Position numbers and translations under genes: made by a program
The notes under the pieces: generated by a model
Database searches by the model: none
The model's input: the letters and a program-made list of their open reading frames with translations, nothing else
Told to the model about the DNA's origin: nothing
Part shown: piece after piece, positions 41,876 to 55,800 of the stretch
Position numbering within the stretch: position 1 is the stretch's first letter
How the letters are laid out: every line of letters starts with the position of its first letter
Origin: Pachyseris speciosa
Taxonomy: Eukaryota > Cnidaria > Anthozoa > Scleractinia > Pachyseridae
DNA length: 64,000 nucleotides
Assembly: GCA_016490735.1 (NCBI GenBank)
Contig: JAEMWC010000287.1
Coordinates: 634,501-698,500 of the forward strand
Reading direction: 5' to 3'

Positions 41876-43862
41876 TATACTCGTCACTACCCGTCACTAC
41901 ACATCACTAGCCATCATCCCATGTTGCTACCCGTTACTAGTCATCACTAGCCGTTATTCCACGTTACTCGCCGTTACTACTCGTCACTAGCCGTCACTAG
42001 CCGTCACTACACATCACTAGCCCTCATCCCACGTTACTATCCGTTACTAGTCATCACTAGCCGTTATTCCACGTTACTAGCCGTTACAACTCGTCACTAG
42101 CCGCACTACACATCATTAACCATCATCCCACGTTACTATCCGTTACTAGTCATCACTAGCCGTTGTTCTACGTTACAAGCCGTTACTAGTCATTACAAGA
42201 CGTTATTCTACGTTACCAGCCGTTACTACTCGTCACTAGCCGTCTCTACACTTCACTAACAGTCATCCCACGTTAGTCGCCGTTACTTCACATCACTAGC
42301 CATCATCCCACGTTACCAGCCGTTAGTAGTCGCACTCGCCGTTATTCGACATTACTAGCCATTACTACTCGTGACTAGCCGTCACTACACATCACTAGCC
42401 ATCATTCCACGTTACTAGCCGTTACTAGTCATCACTAGCCGTTGTTCTACGTTACAAGCCGTTACTAGTTATTACAAGACGTTATTCCACGTTACCAGCC
42501 GTTAGTAGTCAGCACTCGTCGTTATTCCACATTACTAGCCGTTACTACTCGTCACTAGCCGTCTCTACACATCACTAACAGTCATCCCACGTCACTAGCC
42601 ATTACTTCACCTCACTAGCCATCATCCCACGTTACCAGCCGTTAGTAGTCAGCACTCGTCGTTATTCCACATTACTAGCCATTACTACTCGTTACTAGCC
42701 GTCACTACACATCACTAGCCATCATTCCACGTTACTAGCCGTTACTAGTCATCACCAGCCGTTATTCCACGTTACTAGCCGTTCCTACTCGTCACTAGCC
42801 GTCACTACACATCACCTGAGCCATTATCCCACGTTATTAGCCGTTACTAATAATAATAATAATAATGATTTATTAGTAGTACTTCCACAAGGTGGCTCTT
42901 CGCCTACTAATTACAAATCTCAAATCAAATCAAATGAAATCAAATGAAATCACTCGCCATCATTCCACGTTACTAGCCGTTACTACTCGTCACTAGCCGT
43001 CACTACACATCACTAGCCATCATCTCACGTTACTAGCGGTTACTACACATCACTAGCCATCATTCCACATTACTAACCGTAAGTAGTCAGCACTCGCCGT
43101 TATTCCACGTTACCAGCCGTTAATACTCGTCACTAGCCGTTACTTCACATCACAAGCCATTACTCCACGTTACTAGCCGTTGCTAGTCATCACCAGCCGT
43201 TATTCCACATTACTAGCCGTTACTACTCGTCACTAGCCGTCACTACACATCACTAGCAGTCATCCCACGTAACTAGCCGTTACTTCACATATCACCTGCC
43301 ATCATACGACGTTACCAGCTGTTAGTAGTCAGCACTCGCCGTTATTCCACATTACTAGCCATTACTACTCTTGACTAGTCGTCACTACACATCACTAGCC
43401 ATCTTCCACGTTACTAGCCGTTATTTGTCATCACTGTCCATGATTCCACATTACTAGCCGTTACTCGTCGTCACTAGCCGTTACTACACATCACTAGCCA
43501 TTATCCCACGTTACTAGCCGTTACTAGTCATCACTAGCCGTTATCCCACGTTACTAGCCGTTAATAATCGTCACTAGGCTGTTACTTTACATCAGTGACC
43601 ATTATTCTACGTTACTAGCCGTTACTGCGCTTTACTAGCTATCACTGCCTATTACTAGCCATTATGTCACGTTATTTGCCATTAGTAGTCATCACTAGCC
43701 GTTACTACTGGTCACTAGCCATAACCACACATTACTAGCCGTTACTAGTGGTCACTACCCGTTATTCCACGTTACTACTCGTTAATAATCGTCCCTAGCC
43801 TTTACTACTCATTACTAGCCATTATTCCACATTACTAGCCGTTACTACTCGTCACTACTTGT
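41876..43862 (+). repeat. CTAG minisatellite, left array
   Basis: About 2 kb of irregular 10-12-base words (GTTACTAGCC, GTCACTACAC, ATCACTAGCC, ATTCCAC) in higher-order groups of about 45-60 bases. Interrupted at 42848-42955 by an (AAT)n run with GATTTATTAGTAGTACTTCC, probably a short element. No frame stays open. Confidence 0.95.
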
Positions 43863-44099
43863 TGTTAGGTAAATCTGAAAAAGAAAAAGCACATCATTCA
43901 TTCACTCACTCATACATTTGTGCATAATTCGCTCAATCGTCCATTCATTTGTTGCATGCATTCATTCACCTGCACAATTGAAGAAACTGTTCAAAGCAAA
44001 TAGTTAGGTCTCTTGAGACGTATTAAATCTCGCCTTCCCCTTAATGCTAGAATTATGTTTTTTAATAGTTTCATTTTACTTCTTTTTTACTATGGGGAT

Positions 44100-44500
44100 A
44101 TCATTTGAGGGGATCGCGGCAATGCCTCCTTTATGTCTGAGCTACAAGTGTTACACAATAAGGCAGCTCGCCTCATTTTAGATCTTCCTGCGCATTCTTC
44201 TGCAGCTGAGGCACTTAGGAGATTTGACTGGAAGCACATCATGCAATTTTTATGTATAAATTACAAACAACCATTTCTGCCACTCTATCCCAGTCTCATT
44301 CAAAGGTGATTTTTATTGTTACTATACACAAGATCGAGAAATGACATTCGTAAATCCAGTGGCACAAAAAGATGGGGTCACTGGTCGTCAGTAAATTTTA
44401 GCGCTGATATACGGAACAGGTTAGACACCTCATTAAGAGATGCAGAGTCACTGTCTGCTTTTAAACCTGGCCTGTACAAAGTTATCTTTGATTCTTTATG
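44100..44500 (+). pseudogene. 3' end of a non-LTR retrotransposon (LINE) ORF
   Basis: Frame pieces LQVLHNKAARLILDLPA, EALRRFDWKHIM and, in a shifted frame, SGTKRWGHWSSVNFSADIRN with LRDAESLSAFKPGLYKVI resemble the C-terminal end of CR1/L2-type reverse transcriptases ('LQ..QNKAAR', 'L..FK..L'). One stop and one frame change. Followed by (TA)n at 44523-44626. Confidence 0.6.
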
Positions 44501-44518
44501 ACATTCTTTGCTTTTTAC

Positions 44519-44522
<4 letters not shown>

Positions 44523-44603
<81 letters not shown>

Positions 44604-44608
44604 TTATA

Positions 44609-44639
<31 letters not shown>

Positions 44640-44640
44640 A
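44523..44640 (+). repeat. (TA)n microsatellite and T run
   Basis: About 50 TA units broken twice by CACT, then a run of T. Confidence 0.9.
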
Positions 44641-45394
44641 ATCTTTTGCATTCTTGTATTTTTACGGCTACCTATACTTGATCCTTAACGATTTATATAT
44701 TTTTAATCTTTTACTGCAGTCGTGTATTTTTAGCTAGTTTTTAATCTAAGCTTCTAAGCTGAGAATTCATTTGAGGACCCTCCTGTAAGCCACTTCGTGA
44801 CGGTGGCATCCTCAGCTCATTAAAGATAACGGTCAATGGAGTGAAATATTTTTGTCAGTCTTCTGGTTGTAAAAAAAATGGGAGTTGATTTAAACTGTAA
44901 AGAGCCAGAAATTATAATGCTCTGCTTAAAGCATTCATTTGACTCAGAAAATTTAAAACATATTATAGAGATGATAGAAACTAAATTAGTTTCTGCTGTA
45001 ACTTGTTTAAGATTTAATGTGCGGGTAATAACTTTAGAAAAGCTTTCGTATTCTTGACAAAACGTTTGAGTTTGCTATCGTTCTTTGTACACAAAATGGC
45101 ACATTTGTGGTACACGATCGTAACCCCGTGGTTGGGAATAGAATAGTCAAGGGAATAGACTGTCAAGTAAAAAAATTGTGGATCCAATGTGAATCCTAGG
45201 CGGAGTGCCGGGATGTGCAAGTTATGTGGTCCGGTAAGTTAAAATGTTCGGCAACGGGGTAGCCTCCGTTTTGAAACCGTTGATGTTGTTGGTAACCTTC
45301 CACCGAAAGGAGATGCTCGGAAACGAGCATTCGTTTTTTATTCGTTTTAATTGTTTATTTTTGAACATCGTTCACGCGACATACCGTTAGCATG

Positions 45395-45475
45395 CACGAG
45401 CGTTTGTCGTTAACGCTGGCGAAACACTGATGAAGGGGTTATCCTCGAAACGTCTGACTGTTAAACAAATAGTTT
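45395..45475 (+). ncRNA. hammerhead ribozyme core
   Basis: CTGATGA (45427-45433), A, stem GGGG-TTAT-CCTC, GAAA (45447-45450), C, GTC (45452-45454) match the canonical core in every position. GTTAAC before (about 45410) can pair with GTTAAA after as an outer stem. Likely the end of a Penelope-like element or a small hammerhead-bearing element. Confidence 0.65.
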
Positions 45476-45639
45476 CTAAGCACTCAAAACAACAACAAAA
45501 CTTTCATTTGGCATTTCTAACCCTTGTTCGGCCATTAAGACAGGCTAACTTGATGGTATGAATAATAGTATATTTCTGGTATTTCCTGCATTAGTCGCTA
45601 TAATTATGCAACTTAACAAAAGAAAGCTGATAAACTTAT

Positions 45640-48545
45640 CATAGTAACGGCTTATCATAGTGAGGGGTAGTGATGTGGAATAACGGCTAGTGATGAGTAG
45701 TAACGGCTAGTAACGTGATACAACGGCTAGTGATGACTAGTAATGGCTATTAATGTGAAATAATGGCTAGTGATGACTAGTAACGGCTAATAACGTGGAA
45801 TAACGGCTAGTATTGACTAGTAACGGCTAGTAACGTGGAATAATGGCTATTGACGACTGGTCACGGCTAGTAACCTGGAATAATAGCTAGTGATGTGTAG
45901 TGACGGCTAGTAAAGTGGGATGATGGCTACTGATGTGTAGTGACGGCTAGTGATGACTAGTAACGGCTAGTAACGTGGAATAACGGCTAGTGACGAGTAG
46001 TAACGGCTAGTAACGTGGCATAACGGCTAGTAATGACTAGTAACGGCTTGTAACGTGGAATAACGGCTAGTGATGTATATAGTGACGGCTAGTGACGAGT
46101 ACTAACGCCTAGTAACGTGAAACAACCGCTAGTGATGACTAGTAATGACTAGTAATGTGAAATAATGGCTAGTGACGAGTGGTAACGGCTAGTAACCTGG
46201 AATAATGGCTAGTGATGTGTAGTGACGACTAGTAACGTGGGATGATGGCTACTGATGTGTAGTGACGGCTAGTGATGACTAGTAACGGCTAGTAACGTGG
46301 AATAACGGCTAGTGATGGCTAGTAACGTGGGATGGTGGCTACTGATGTGTAGTGACGGCTAGTAACGTGGAACAATGACTAGAGATGACTAGTAACGGCT
46401 AGTAACGTGGAATAACGGCTAGTGATGTGTAGTGACGGCTAGTAACACGGAATAACAGCTAGTGATGTGTAGTGACGGGCTAGTAATGTGGAATAACGGC
46501 TAGTGATGACTAGTAATGGCTTGTAACGCGGAATAATAGCTAGTGATGTGTAATGGCGGCTAGTGACGAGTAGTAACGACCAGTAACGTGGAATAACGGC
46601 TAGTGATGTGTAGTGACGGCTATTAATGTCGAATAACGGCTAGTGACGAGTAGTAACGGCTAGTGACGTGAAACAACGGCTAGTAGTGATGACTAGTAAT
46701 GGCTGTTAATGTGAAATAATGGCTAGTGATGACTAGTAACGGCTAATAACGTGGAATAACGGTTAGTAATGACTAGTAACGGCTAGTAACCTAGAGTAAT
46801 GGCTAGTGATGTGTAGTGACGGCTAGTAACGTGGGATGACGGCTACTGATGCGTAGTGACGGCTAGTGATGACTAGTAACGGCTAGTAACGTGGAATAAC
46901 AGCTAGTGATGGCTATAGTAATCGCTAGTAACGTGGGATAATGGCTAATAATGTGTAGTGACGGCTAGTGACGAGTAGTAACGGCTAGTAACGTGGAATA
47001 ACGGCTAGTGATGGCTAGTAATCGCTAGTAACGTGGGGTGATGGCTGCTAATGTGTATTGACGGCTATTGACGAGTAGTATTGACGAGTAGTAATGTAGT
47101 AACGTGGAACAACGGCTAGTCAGTGATGACTAGTAACGGCTAGTAACGTGGAAGAACGGCTAGTAATCTGTAGTGACGGCTGGTAACATGAAATAACGGC
47201 TAGTGATGTGTGGTTACGGCTAGTGACGAGTTGTCACGGCTTTAATAATGGCTAGTGACGAGCGGTAACTTCTAGTAACGTGGAATAATGGCCAGTGATG
47301 TGAAGTGATGGCTAGTGATGACAAGTAACGGCTAGTAACGTGGAATAACGGCTAATGATGTGTGGTTACCGCTAGTAACGTGGAATAATGGCTGGTCATG
47401 TGTAGTTACGGCTAGTGACGAGTGGTAACGGGTAGTGACGTGGAATAACGGCCAGTGATGTGTAGGGACGGCTAGTGTCGAGTAGTAATGGCTAGTAACG
47501 TGGGACAACGGCTAGTGATGACTAGTAACGACTGGTAACGTGGAATAACGGCTAGTAATGTGTAGTGATTGCTAGTGACCAATAGTAATGGCTAGTAACG
47601 CAGAATAACGGCCAGTGTTGACTAGTAATGGCTAGTAACGTGGAATAAAGGCTAGTGATGTGTAGTGACGGCTAGTAACGTGGGATGATGGCTAGTGATG
47701 TGTAGTGACGGCTAGTAACCTGGAATAATGGCTAGTGATGTGTAGTGACGGCTAGTAACGTGGGATGATGGCTACTGATGTGTAGTGACGGCTAGTGATA
47801 AATAGTAACGGCTAGTAACGAGGGATAACGGCTAGTGATGACTAGTAATGGCTAGTAACGTGGGATGATGGATCTTGATGTGTAGTGACGGCTAGTGACG
47901 AGTAGTAACGGCAAGTAACGTGGAACAATGGCTAGTGATGACTAGTAACGGCTAGTAACGTGGAGGAACGGCTAGTAACGTGGAGGAACGGCTAGTAACG
48001 TGGAGGAACGGCTAGTAACGGGAAGTGACGGCTGGTAACGCGGAAATAACAGCTAGTGATGTGTGGTTACGGCTAGTGACGAGTTGTCACGGCTAGTAAC
48101 GTTTAACAACGGCTAGTGACGAGTAGTAACTTCTAGTAATTAGATAACGTGGAATATCGGGCAGTGATATGTAGTGACGGCTAGTGACGAGTAGTAACGA
48201 CTAATAATGTGGAATAACGGCTGGTTATGACTAGCTACTGCTAGGAACGTGGAATAACGGCTAATCATGTGTAGTAACAGCTAGTGACGAGTCGTAACGG
48301 CTAGTAACGTGGAATAATGATTAGTGATGGCAAGAAAGGGCTAGTAACGAGGAATAATGAATTGTGATATGTAGTGATGGTTAGTGACTTGTAGTAATCG
48401 GTCGTAACGTGGAATGATGGCTGGTGATGACGAGTATTTTGATGTGTAGTGACGAGTAGTGACGAGTAGTGACGTATAGTGGTGTCAAGTAATGCTAAGT
48501 GTCTACTATATATGGGTAGTGATGGGAAGCGATGTATAGTGACGT
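45640..48545 (-). repeat. CTAG minisatellite, right array (inverted)
   Basis: About 2.9 kb of words GGCTAGTAACG, GGCTAGTGATG, TGTAGTGACGG and GTGGAATAACG: the reverse complement of the left array. It decays toward 48.5 kb. Confidence 0.95.
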
Positions 48546-48707
48546 ACTTGATGAAAATATATAGGTGGATTTTTACTTTGGTGTACTTGAATACGGAATT
48601 ATTACCTCCCTGCCCCAGTAATGTGTGGTCAGTGTGTGGTGTATGTCTGCATGTAATGTGCCCAGGGACGTTAAACCGCTGTCCTTGTGACTCCACGTGC
48701 ATCCAAA

Positions 48708-48763
48708 ATGGCGAACGAAGAAGAGGGAGGCTATAGATGGTTGAACCAGTATGAAAGAACTTG
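48708..48763 (+). CDS. GTF2H2: GTF2H2 exon 1
   Basis: ATG in the context CCAAAATGGCG. Encodes [18 protein letters not shown] and two bases of the Trp codon completed in exon 2. An upstream in-frame ATG at 48687 is possible, but this one fits the family start. Confidence 0.85.
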
Positions 48764-49799
48764 GTTCGTATTCCTACGCCTGATATATCTTAAGATGAGT
48801 AGGTTCTTATATTGTTTCAAGGCTAAATTAATGCAAGTAGAACAACTGAGAACCATGAACGATTTTGCGTTGCTGTACAGAGAAATCGTATCAAATTAAT
48901 GAGTTACAAATCTCTTTCTTCGGAAAAATAAATATCAGCTACAGAAGGTATCAAAATACTCAGATGCGGTCTAACCGTAGCTAATTATTTATTAGAATTC
49001 TGGTAAAAAAAAAAGGGAAGGTGTTTGTTTACAAGGCTTATTGAAATATCCACTTTGTGCTCACTTGTTAAAGGAACTTGAGTATTTTGGGTAAAAGCAT
49101 GCAAAATTTATAGGGTAATGCCTATATGAAATGCCTTTATGGAACAGTGTAATTATGTATGTACTGAACATGGGAAACGAAATCAATGAATAATTACGTG
49201 AATGATCATTGCAGAGGTGAACACTACTTTAGCAGATTAGTCGTGGGTTCGATTCCCGTACAAGCCTGAATTTTTTTAGGCTTTATTTTCACTGCTTAAG
49301 TAGCGTTCACAACTGCAATGATCATTCACATATTCATTCTTTAATCCATAGTTCAAATATGTGATTTTCATAAAATTAGTCATTCTCACAAAAGCAAATT
49401 CGTTTACACAGCTTGGGTGATATCTAATGTTATTTCTTAACAGTACTATTTACATCAAGTTTAATTTTAGTTCCATTATAATCTATATGCTTTTAGTATA
49501 AATCTACTAGTCTTTTAGCGTCTTTCTTGGGGAAGCAGAGTTGGCGCAGTGGTGAGAGCGCTCGCCTTCCACCAATGTGTCCCGGGTTCGATTCCCGGAC
49601 TCGGCGTCATAAGTGGACTGAGTTTGTTGGTTCTCTACTCTGCTCCGAGAGGTTTTTCTCCGGGTACTCCGGTTTTCCCCTCTCCCCAAAAACCAACATT
49701 TGATTTCATTTCATTTATTTAGAGTTGATTTGATTTAGTCTCCCCAATTAGTAGAGCATCTGTGCTCGGCTACATAAATTTGAGACTTAAAATAAAGTG

Positions 49800-49841
<42 letters not shown>

Positions 49842-52800
49842 GCAAATACCATTCTCTGATTGGATATGCAACTCGCTATCTATTCTGTTGTAGATAGTGA
49901 CTCTATTAGCTCCGCTACACTTGGGTGGACAAATAATTTTGTAATACCACTTATTTAATTATAAATAAAGTTGTTGTTGTTGATCGAAGATGTCAATAGA
50001 CTGTACATTTGTGTATGTCTACATGCGGATCTTCAAAAATGTGAACATCTAATGAGAAATCCCTGGAATGGTTGCACTTTGGTGAACCCTTCAATTTTCA
50101 CTTTGACGTTAATTTACTATTAATATTGTTTGATACTATATCGTCTTCTGTATTTTTTGTGGTTCTGGTATGTACATAAAGAGTAGCATAAAGAGTAGCT
50201 GTTCAAAAAAGTTGTTTGAATTCTGACGTGTTTTTACCCTGAAAAAGTTGTTCAAAGTTCCTGCTTGAGCCACGCCCATCAAACTTGACCGAGCTAGTAA
50301 GGGGCACGGGTGTATTGTTGGTTTGATGTCACAAACTGATTTACATCGCATTAAGTCTTTGTAAACATGTATGCAAAGCAGTTTGTGACATCAAAACAGG
50401 ACAAGACCCATGCCCCTTACTAGCTCAGTCAAGTTTGATGGGCGTGGCTCAAGCAGGAACTTTGAACGACAATTTCAGGGCAAAGACACGGTGGGATTTG
50501 AAAAAACGTTTTTGAACAGCTAGATGTACTCTTTATGTACATACCAGAGCCACAAAAAACAGAAGACAATATAGACATTAAGAAATTGCCTTTCTCATAT
50601 TGATCACCAGGGAAGTCATTCAAGAAGATGCTGAGGGTTCACTTCAAACTGTGGTTGATGAGATATCACAGAGGACTAAAAGAAGAAGGTGGATCTCATT
50701 TTTAGATGAGAAATTTAATCTAAATCACCTTTCACTACTGCTCTCCCTTCCCCTAATCACATGTATGGGTTGCCAGTCTATGGCCATCTGATACCTCATG
50801 CAGTTGGTCGTTAGTATTGTTTTAAATGTATTCAGTTGGGTGGAGAGAGCCAAAGTGTACAAAATGTTTGTTGCCTACATCATCTGTACAATGGACAAAG
50901 GAAACAATGCTCTAATGCCAGAGTAAAGCATTGCTAACATAAATCAGTACCAAATGGTAAATCTTGAAAAGCTGTCCAAGGGTAGCCTGCGAGCAAGCTC
51001 TCTCGGGGGTGGGGGGTGGAAGGTGGAAGGAGGCAAAAATGGAAAGAGAGCTTGCAACGATCTCTCTGCGATTTGAATTCCGCCCCTAATGCTCCCTATG
51101 GCTTCCGGCTGTCTGAGCTGTCAAAATTTGCAATTAAGCAATCAGCACAAACCGGAAATTTGTTTCTTCCATCAAACAGGAAAGGACACAAAAGAACGAC
51201 TTTGGCACACGCAATGCAAAAGACGGGAATCGTCACGGAAAAAAAAATAACTCCTCAGTTTCTGCCTACCTTGAGCTACAAAAATACGAAAAACCAGCGA
51301 AGGTTTCAGCTTTATTGCAGCCACATTGAACGTGGTAGACCTAAAGTTTGCTGAGCCGGAGAATGAAGTTGAAGTCTCGGATGTCGGACCAAGGATGAAG
51401 TGAACTTTACCAACCTTGGCAACTACGCCAGATAGAAGCCCCGGTCAAAAGAAAGATCGCAACAGACATCCCCATACTTCAGGCTTCGGTGACCTGGTCA
51501 TCGATAACACTTTGAAGTGGGAAAACAACCAATACTGTCTGCGACCAATTATTTTAGATCGCAGCGGTGCGCACTGATACTTTTGCCAAATCATGTAGCC
51601 AAAACAGTGTAAGCCCTTCTTCTCTCCTTTCCTCCCCCACCCCCTACCCACGGGAGAGCTTGCTCGCAGGCTAGTCCAAGGGAGAAAACAAGTGTAAAAT
51701 GGCCACTACCCCACAGTTACCACTGACCAGCATTTCCTCAAGTTTAACTTACACCCAGCCATGTATACAGTAAGTTACATAGTTTTCAAGTAATAAACTT
51801 TCCTAACTAATTTTGAATGTTTTTTTATGTTAAAGAGTGTTACTATTTTTTTTTTCATAGAATTATGGGAAGAAGTGGCAACATTCGACTTGGCATGGTA
51901 AGAAGAACTAGCTGTATGCAGTGCAATACTACTGCTGCAAATGTCTGGGTCTTATTTCAGCTCAGTCACACTTTGTGCACTCTACACCTTGGTTGGAAAA
52001 ACTACATTTATATTATTTGAAAAAAAAACCAGTTTGACCTAGAAATGCAATTAATTTTGTTAGCAAGGCTTTAAAACAAATTGAAGTTGCATGTATTGTG
52101 TGGTGTTATACTTATTCTACATGTATTTTATGAACTAGCTCACCTGTGCAACAAAAATACATTCCAAATGTTTTTATCAGATAAATATAATTTACAGAAA
52201 AGAAGTGGCTTTGAAAAACATCTAACTATAAAAAATTACAATAAAATGTTTCTTTAAAACATGATAAAAAAATTAAAAAGGTAAAAAGCTAATTCGACGA
52301 CATTTCAACGTTAACATAACGCCATTATTAAGTCAGAAAATGATGAAATTTTAGGGCGTATAAATGCTAAAAGAACAATAGGTGATTAAGAAATGTAGCA
52401 GATATAAATAACTTTAACTAGACAAAAAGTTTAGCACGTATGGAGTCCGTTTGCACGTTTTAGATTAGGTTTGAGTTGCTTGATAAAAAGCATCTCAAAC
52501 ACTAAACAATAAAACTTGCTTTGGCATTTCTTGACAATCTTGAAAAGGCTTTCATTCAAAAGATCGCTGCCACCGTGCGCCTCAGTGTCAAGATGTTTGC
52601 CAAATGCCAAATATTTGTGTTCAGCAACGTGTTGGAAAAGGTGTCGGGTTGTGTAACCAACATAATCTGCATCGACAGATCACATTGGCAAACTTTCGGC
52701 CTGTTTGACAGAATCGTGCTCATTCAGGTATGGTTTGAAAGATCTCTTCCCCCTACACATGCTACATGTAAAAATTGTCTATGAGTGGTAAAACTGATGA

Positions 52801-55800
52801 TATCATAAGCAACTTATAATGGACATGGTTCTGTACGGCTGGTTTTGGCTGGTGTGGTAGTCAATGGGTTAAGAATGCTTTGCTATCAACTTGTCTGATG
52901 CCCTCCCCATCCCCTGAAAAGAAAGACTTATAGCAAATCATGCATGGTGTGCTTTCTTTTTGGTCTGTTTGGTTAGCATAGAAAAAGAAAATTAACCCAT
53001 TATTGAAAAAGGATTGGAGTTTTCCTGAATAAGGACTTCTTGTGATTTCAGATGCGCCATTTGTTTGTTGTTGTGGATATGTCACGAGCTATGGAAGAAG
53101 CTGATCTCAAGCCCTCTCGTCTTGCTTGTTCTGTTAAGGTGCAGTGACATACATGTAATGGTGAATTTGTTAAAAGTAGAACGAATTATTGTGCAGTGAA
53201 CCACCTGGAAGGGACCATAACCTTATTATGGTGGGCTGGTTTGCAGATGAATTGTGCAGTCTAAAGTATACTTTCAAACAAAGAAGATTTTGACAATTAT
53301 TTGTGTTCTGTTTCTCTACTGTTTTTGTTAGCTTTTGGAAGATTTTATCTCTGAATACTTTGATCAGAATCCAATTTCACAGGTGAGACCTTTACAGGAT
53401 GCCTCACATCATCTTTATGTATGCAAGATATCAGTTCCACAGTGTGATTATTGTAAGTCCTCCTCATTCCTGCATGTGAGGCACTGATAACACAGATTCC
53501 AGAGCTGTCCTCTTTTACCTCTTGGTTGCAGTTCTTTCCACCCCACTCCATGACTTTCCAGTGTATGGTAGCCAGTTTGCCATCAATAATTCATCTTGTT
53601 TCTCATGATCACTCATTGCTCTGTCTTCCACTGTGATCATGAAAGTCCTCAGAACGTTTTGTATGTAATATGTATTAAAGTCATGATGTAATTTTGATTT
53701 TACATCAGTTGGTACTGAACTTTTTCCTTACTTTATATTAGTGTCGCTTTCCGCCCACCTCGATTAGGCTTTTCTACTTGTGGGTGGAAGATTGCAAAGC
53801 TACTATAACAAGAAATAGTAAAAACTTTGTTGTTTGTGAATAAATGTTGTTGTTGTGTATTGTCTACCACTAGTACTGTAGTTGTTGTTTTGTTTGAGTG
53901 CTAGTTTCTGTTCATTTAGATAGGACTTATCCTAACAAGAAACAAGAGAGCTGAGAAAGTCACGGAGCTCAGCGGTAAGGCTCTTCAAGTAGCTCTCAGA
54001 TTTAATAAAAATTGAAAGCTTTAAAACAATACTGGAAATGCCAGTGGCAAAATTAACAGTGTTTTGTTTCATGTACAATCAGATTTCAGTTTGTTCATGA
54101 ATGTACATGTATGTAGTTTTAACAGTTATTTTTCCCCCTTTCAAACTGGTTACAGTATGATTACATACAACTGTACTTACTACTAATTATCTTAACCCTT
54201 TGGCTTCTGAACATTTTGCCGAAAAACACCTTTTAAAGCTTGTTGAGCCATTTTCTGGTCAGAATCTAGCCTAAAAGAACCAAAACTGCCTAAAACTCTG
54301 TTTCTTGGTAAAGCTCCTGGCATCCTTCTGTTCCTGATGCTTAATTTGAGCTTTCAAAGTTCGGGGATGCGCAGAAAGCAAAATTTCGAGATAGTTTTTG
54401 GGTTGGAAAGTTTCACCGCCCCCTCGCCTTCTACCTTTCGCTTCCTCTCCTCCCCTTTTCTTTTGCTTTTCTTGCCTCTCTTTCTCTCTTGCTGGGCATT
54501 TTCTGGGCTTCCTTTTGGGGGAAAAGATTTGGGGAAAACGTTTAGGATCATAGGATTAGATGGTAGGAAGTGTAGGTGGGTAGTGGAACAAGATTTTCAC
54601 TCAAATTTTCAGGTCAACATTACTTGTTTTTTTTTGTGTGTGTGTTTTCTCCGGCCTGTTTCACGGAATCGTGCTCAGTTGGGTATGGTTTGAAAGATCT
54701 CTTCTCCCTACACGTTACATGGTAAAGTTGTCTGCGAGCTTCAAAACTGATGACGTCAGAAGTGGTACAAGGGACATGGTTCTGCACAGCCGGTTTTGGC
54801 CGGTGTAGGAGTCGAAGGGTTAAAGTGCACCTACATGTAGCCCCAAAATCTTTGCACCTGTCCAAAACGCATTGCACCTTTTTGGCCTTTTTAAACCAAA
54901 TATTGACTTTTTATAAAGTAACAAAATCTAGCCATCATCTGTCCCTAATGACGGAGCTGGTAAGGGGCATGGGTCTATACCTTACTTGACGTTACAAACT
55001 ACTTTGCATGCACGTTTACAAAGGCTTTCTGTAAGAAACAAACACATGCCCCTTACTAGCTCGGTCATGGGAGAGACTGGCTAGATTTCGTAATTTTCGC
55101 AGCCTATAAAAAGTCAAGATTTGGTTTAAAAGGTGGAATGCATTTCAAACAGGTGCAACGATTTATTTAACCCATTGACTACCGGCGGTTTTCCACCTAT
55201 AAACAATGAATAGCAATTCGTGACTCTTTATTTGAACTACCAGGGAAAAGTGGTGCTGTCCTAAGCCACTGGAGGCTCAAGGTTTCTGAAAACGTCATTT
55301 TGACGTAGCTATTTTTTATCCGTGAAGCGACAACAATGGCCCAAGTTCGGTTTGCTTGCGATTTCTGCTAAATTTACAGCCATTTTTCATCTTTAGCGGC
55401 TGCCTGATGAGCATCATTAAGCGTGACGGTAGCTAAGAGTCCACTTTCTCAAAGAATCAAGCAAGGTGATGTACTTTGTTGTTGAATTTGGCTTGTTACT
55501 CAACGAACTGGGAATTTGGCCGGTCGAACACTTAGTACCTTTGGGACTCAACTGTTGATGAATTTCTCGACCTACCGCCACATATTTTGGAATTTCTGTG
55601 TACTGAAGATGACCACGAGCAGGAAATTTTGGCGGTAGGTCGGAGTGGCTGTAGACTTAGTTTATATGTGAAAGAATTGGGGGAAGGAACGGGCGCTGTC
55701 AAAAATTCTCGTTAGTTCCCAGCATGCAATGCGCTCAAGATGTTGAAAATGTCGGGAAGGCCCGAATGCACTGGAACAAAAGGCTGTATCTATGCTCGGG

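Noticed and set aside
41876..48545. CRISPR-like arrays
   Set aside because: The repeats are irregular with no unique spacers, in a eukaryotic genome with introns.
48301..48702. 133-codon minus-strand frame at the end of the satellite
   Set aside because: Most of it is satellite sequence; it overlaps the GTF2H2 start on the other strand.
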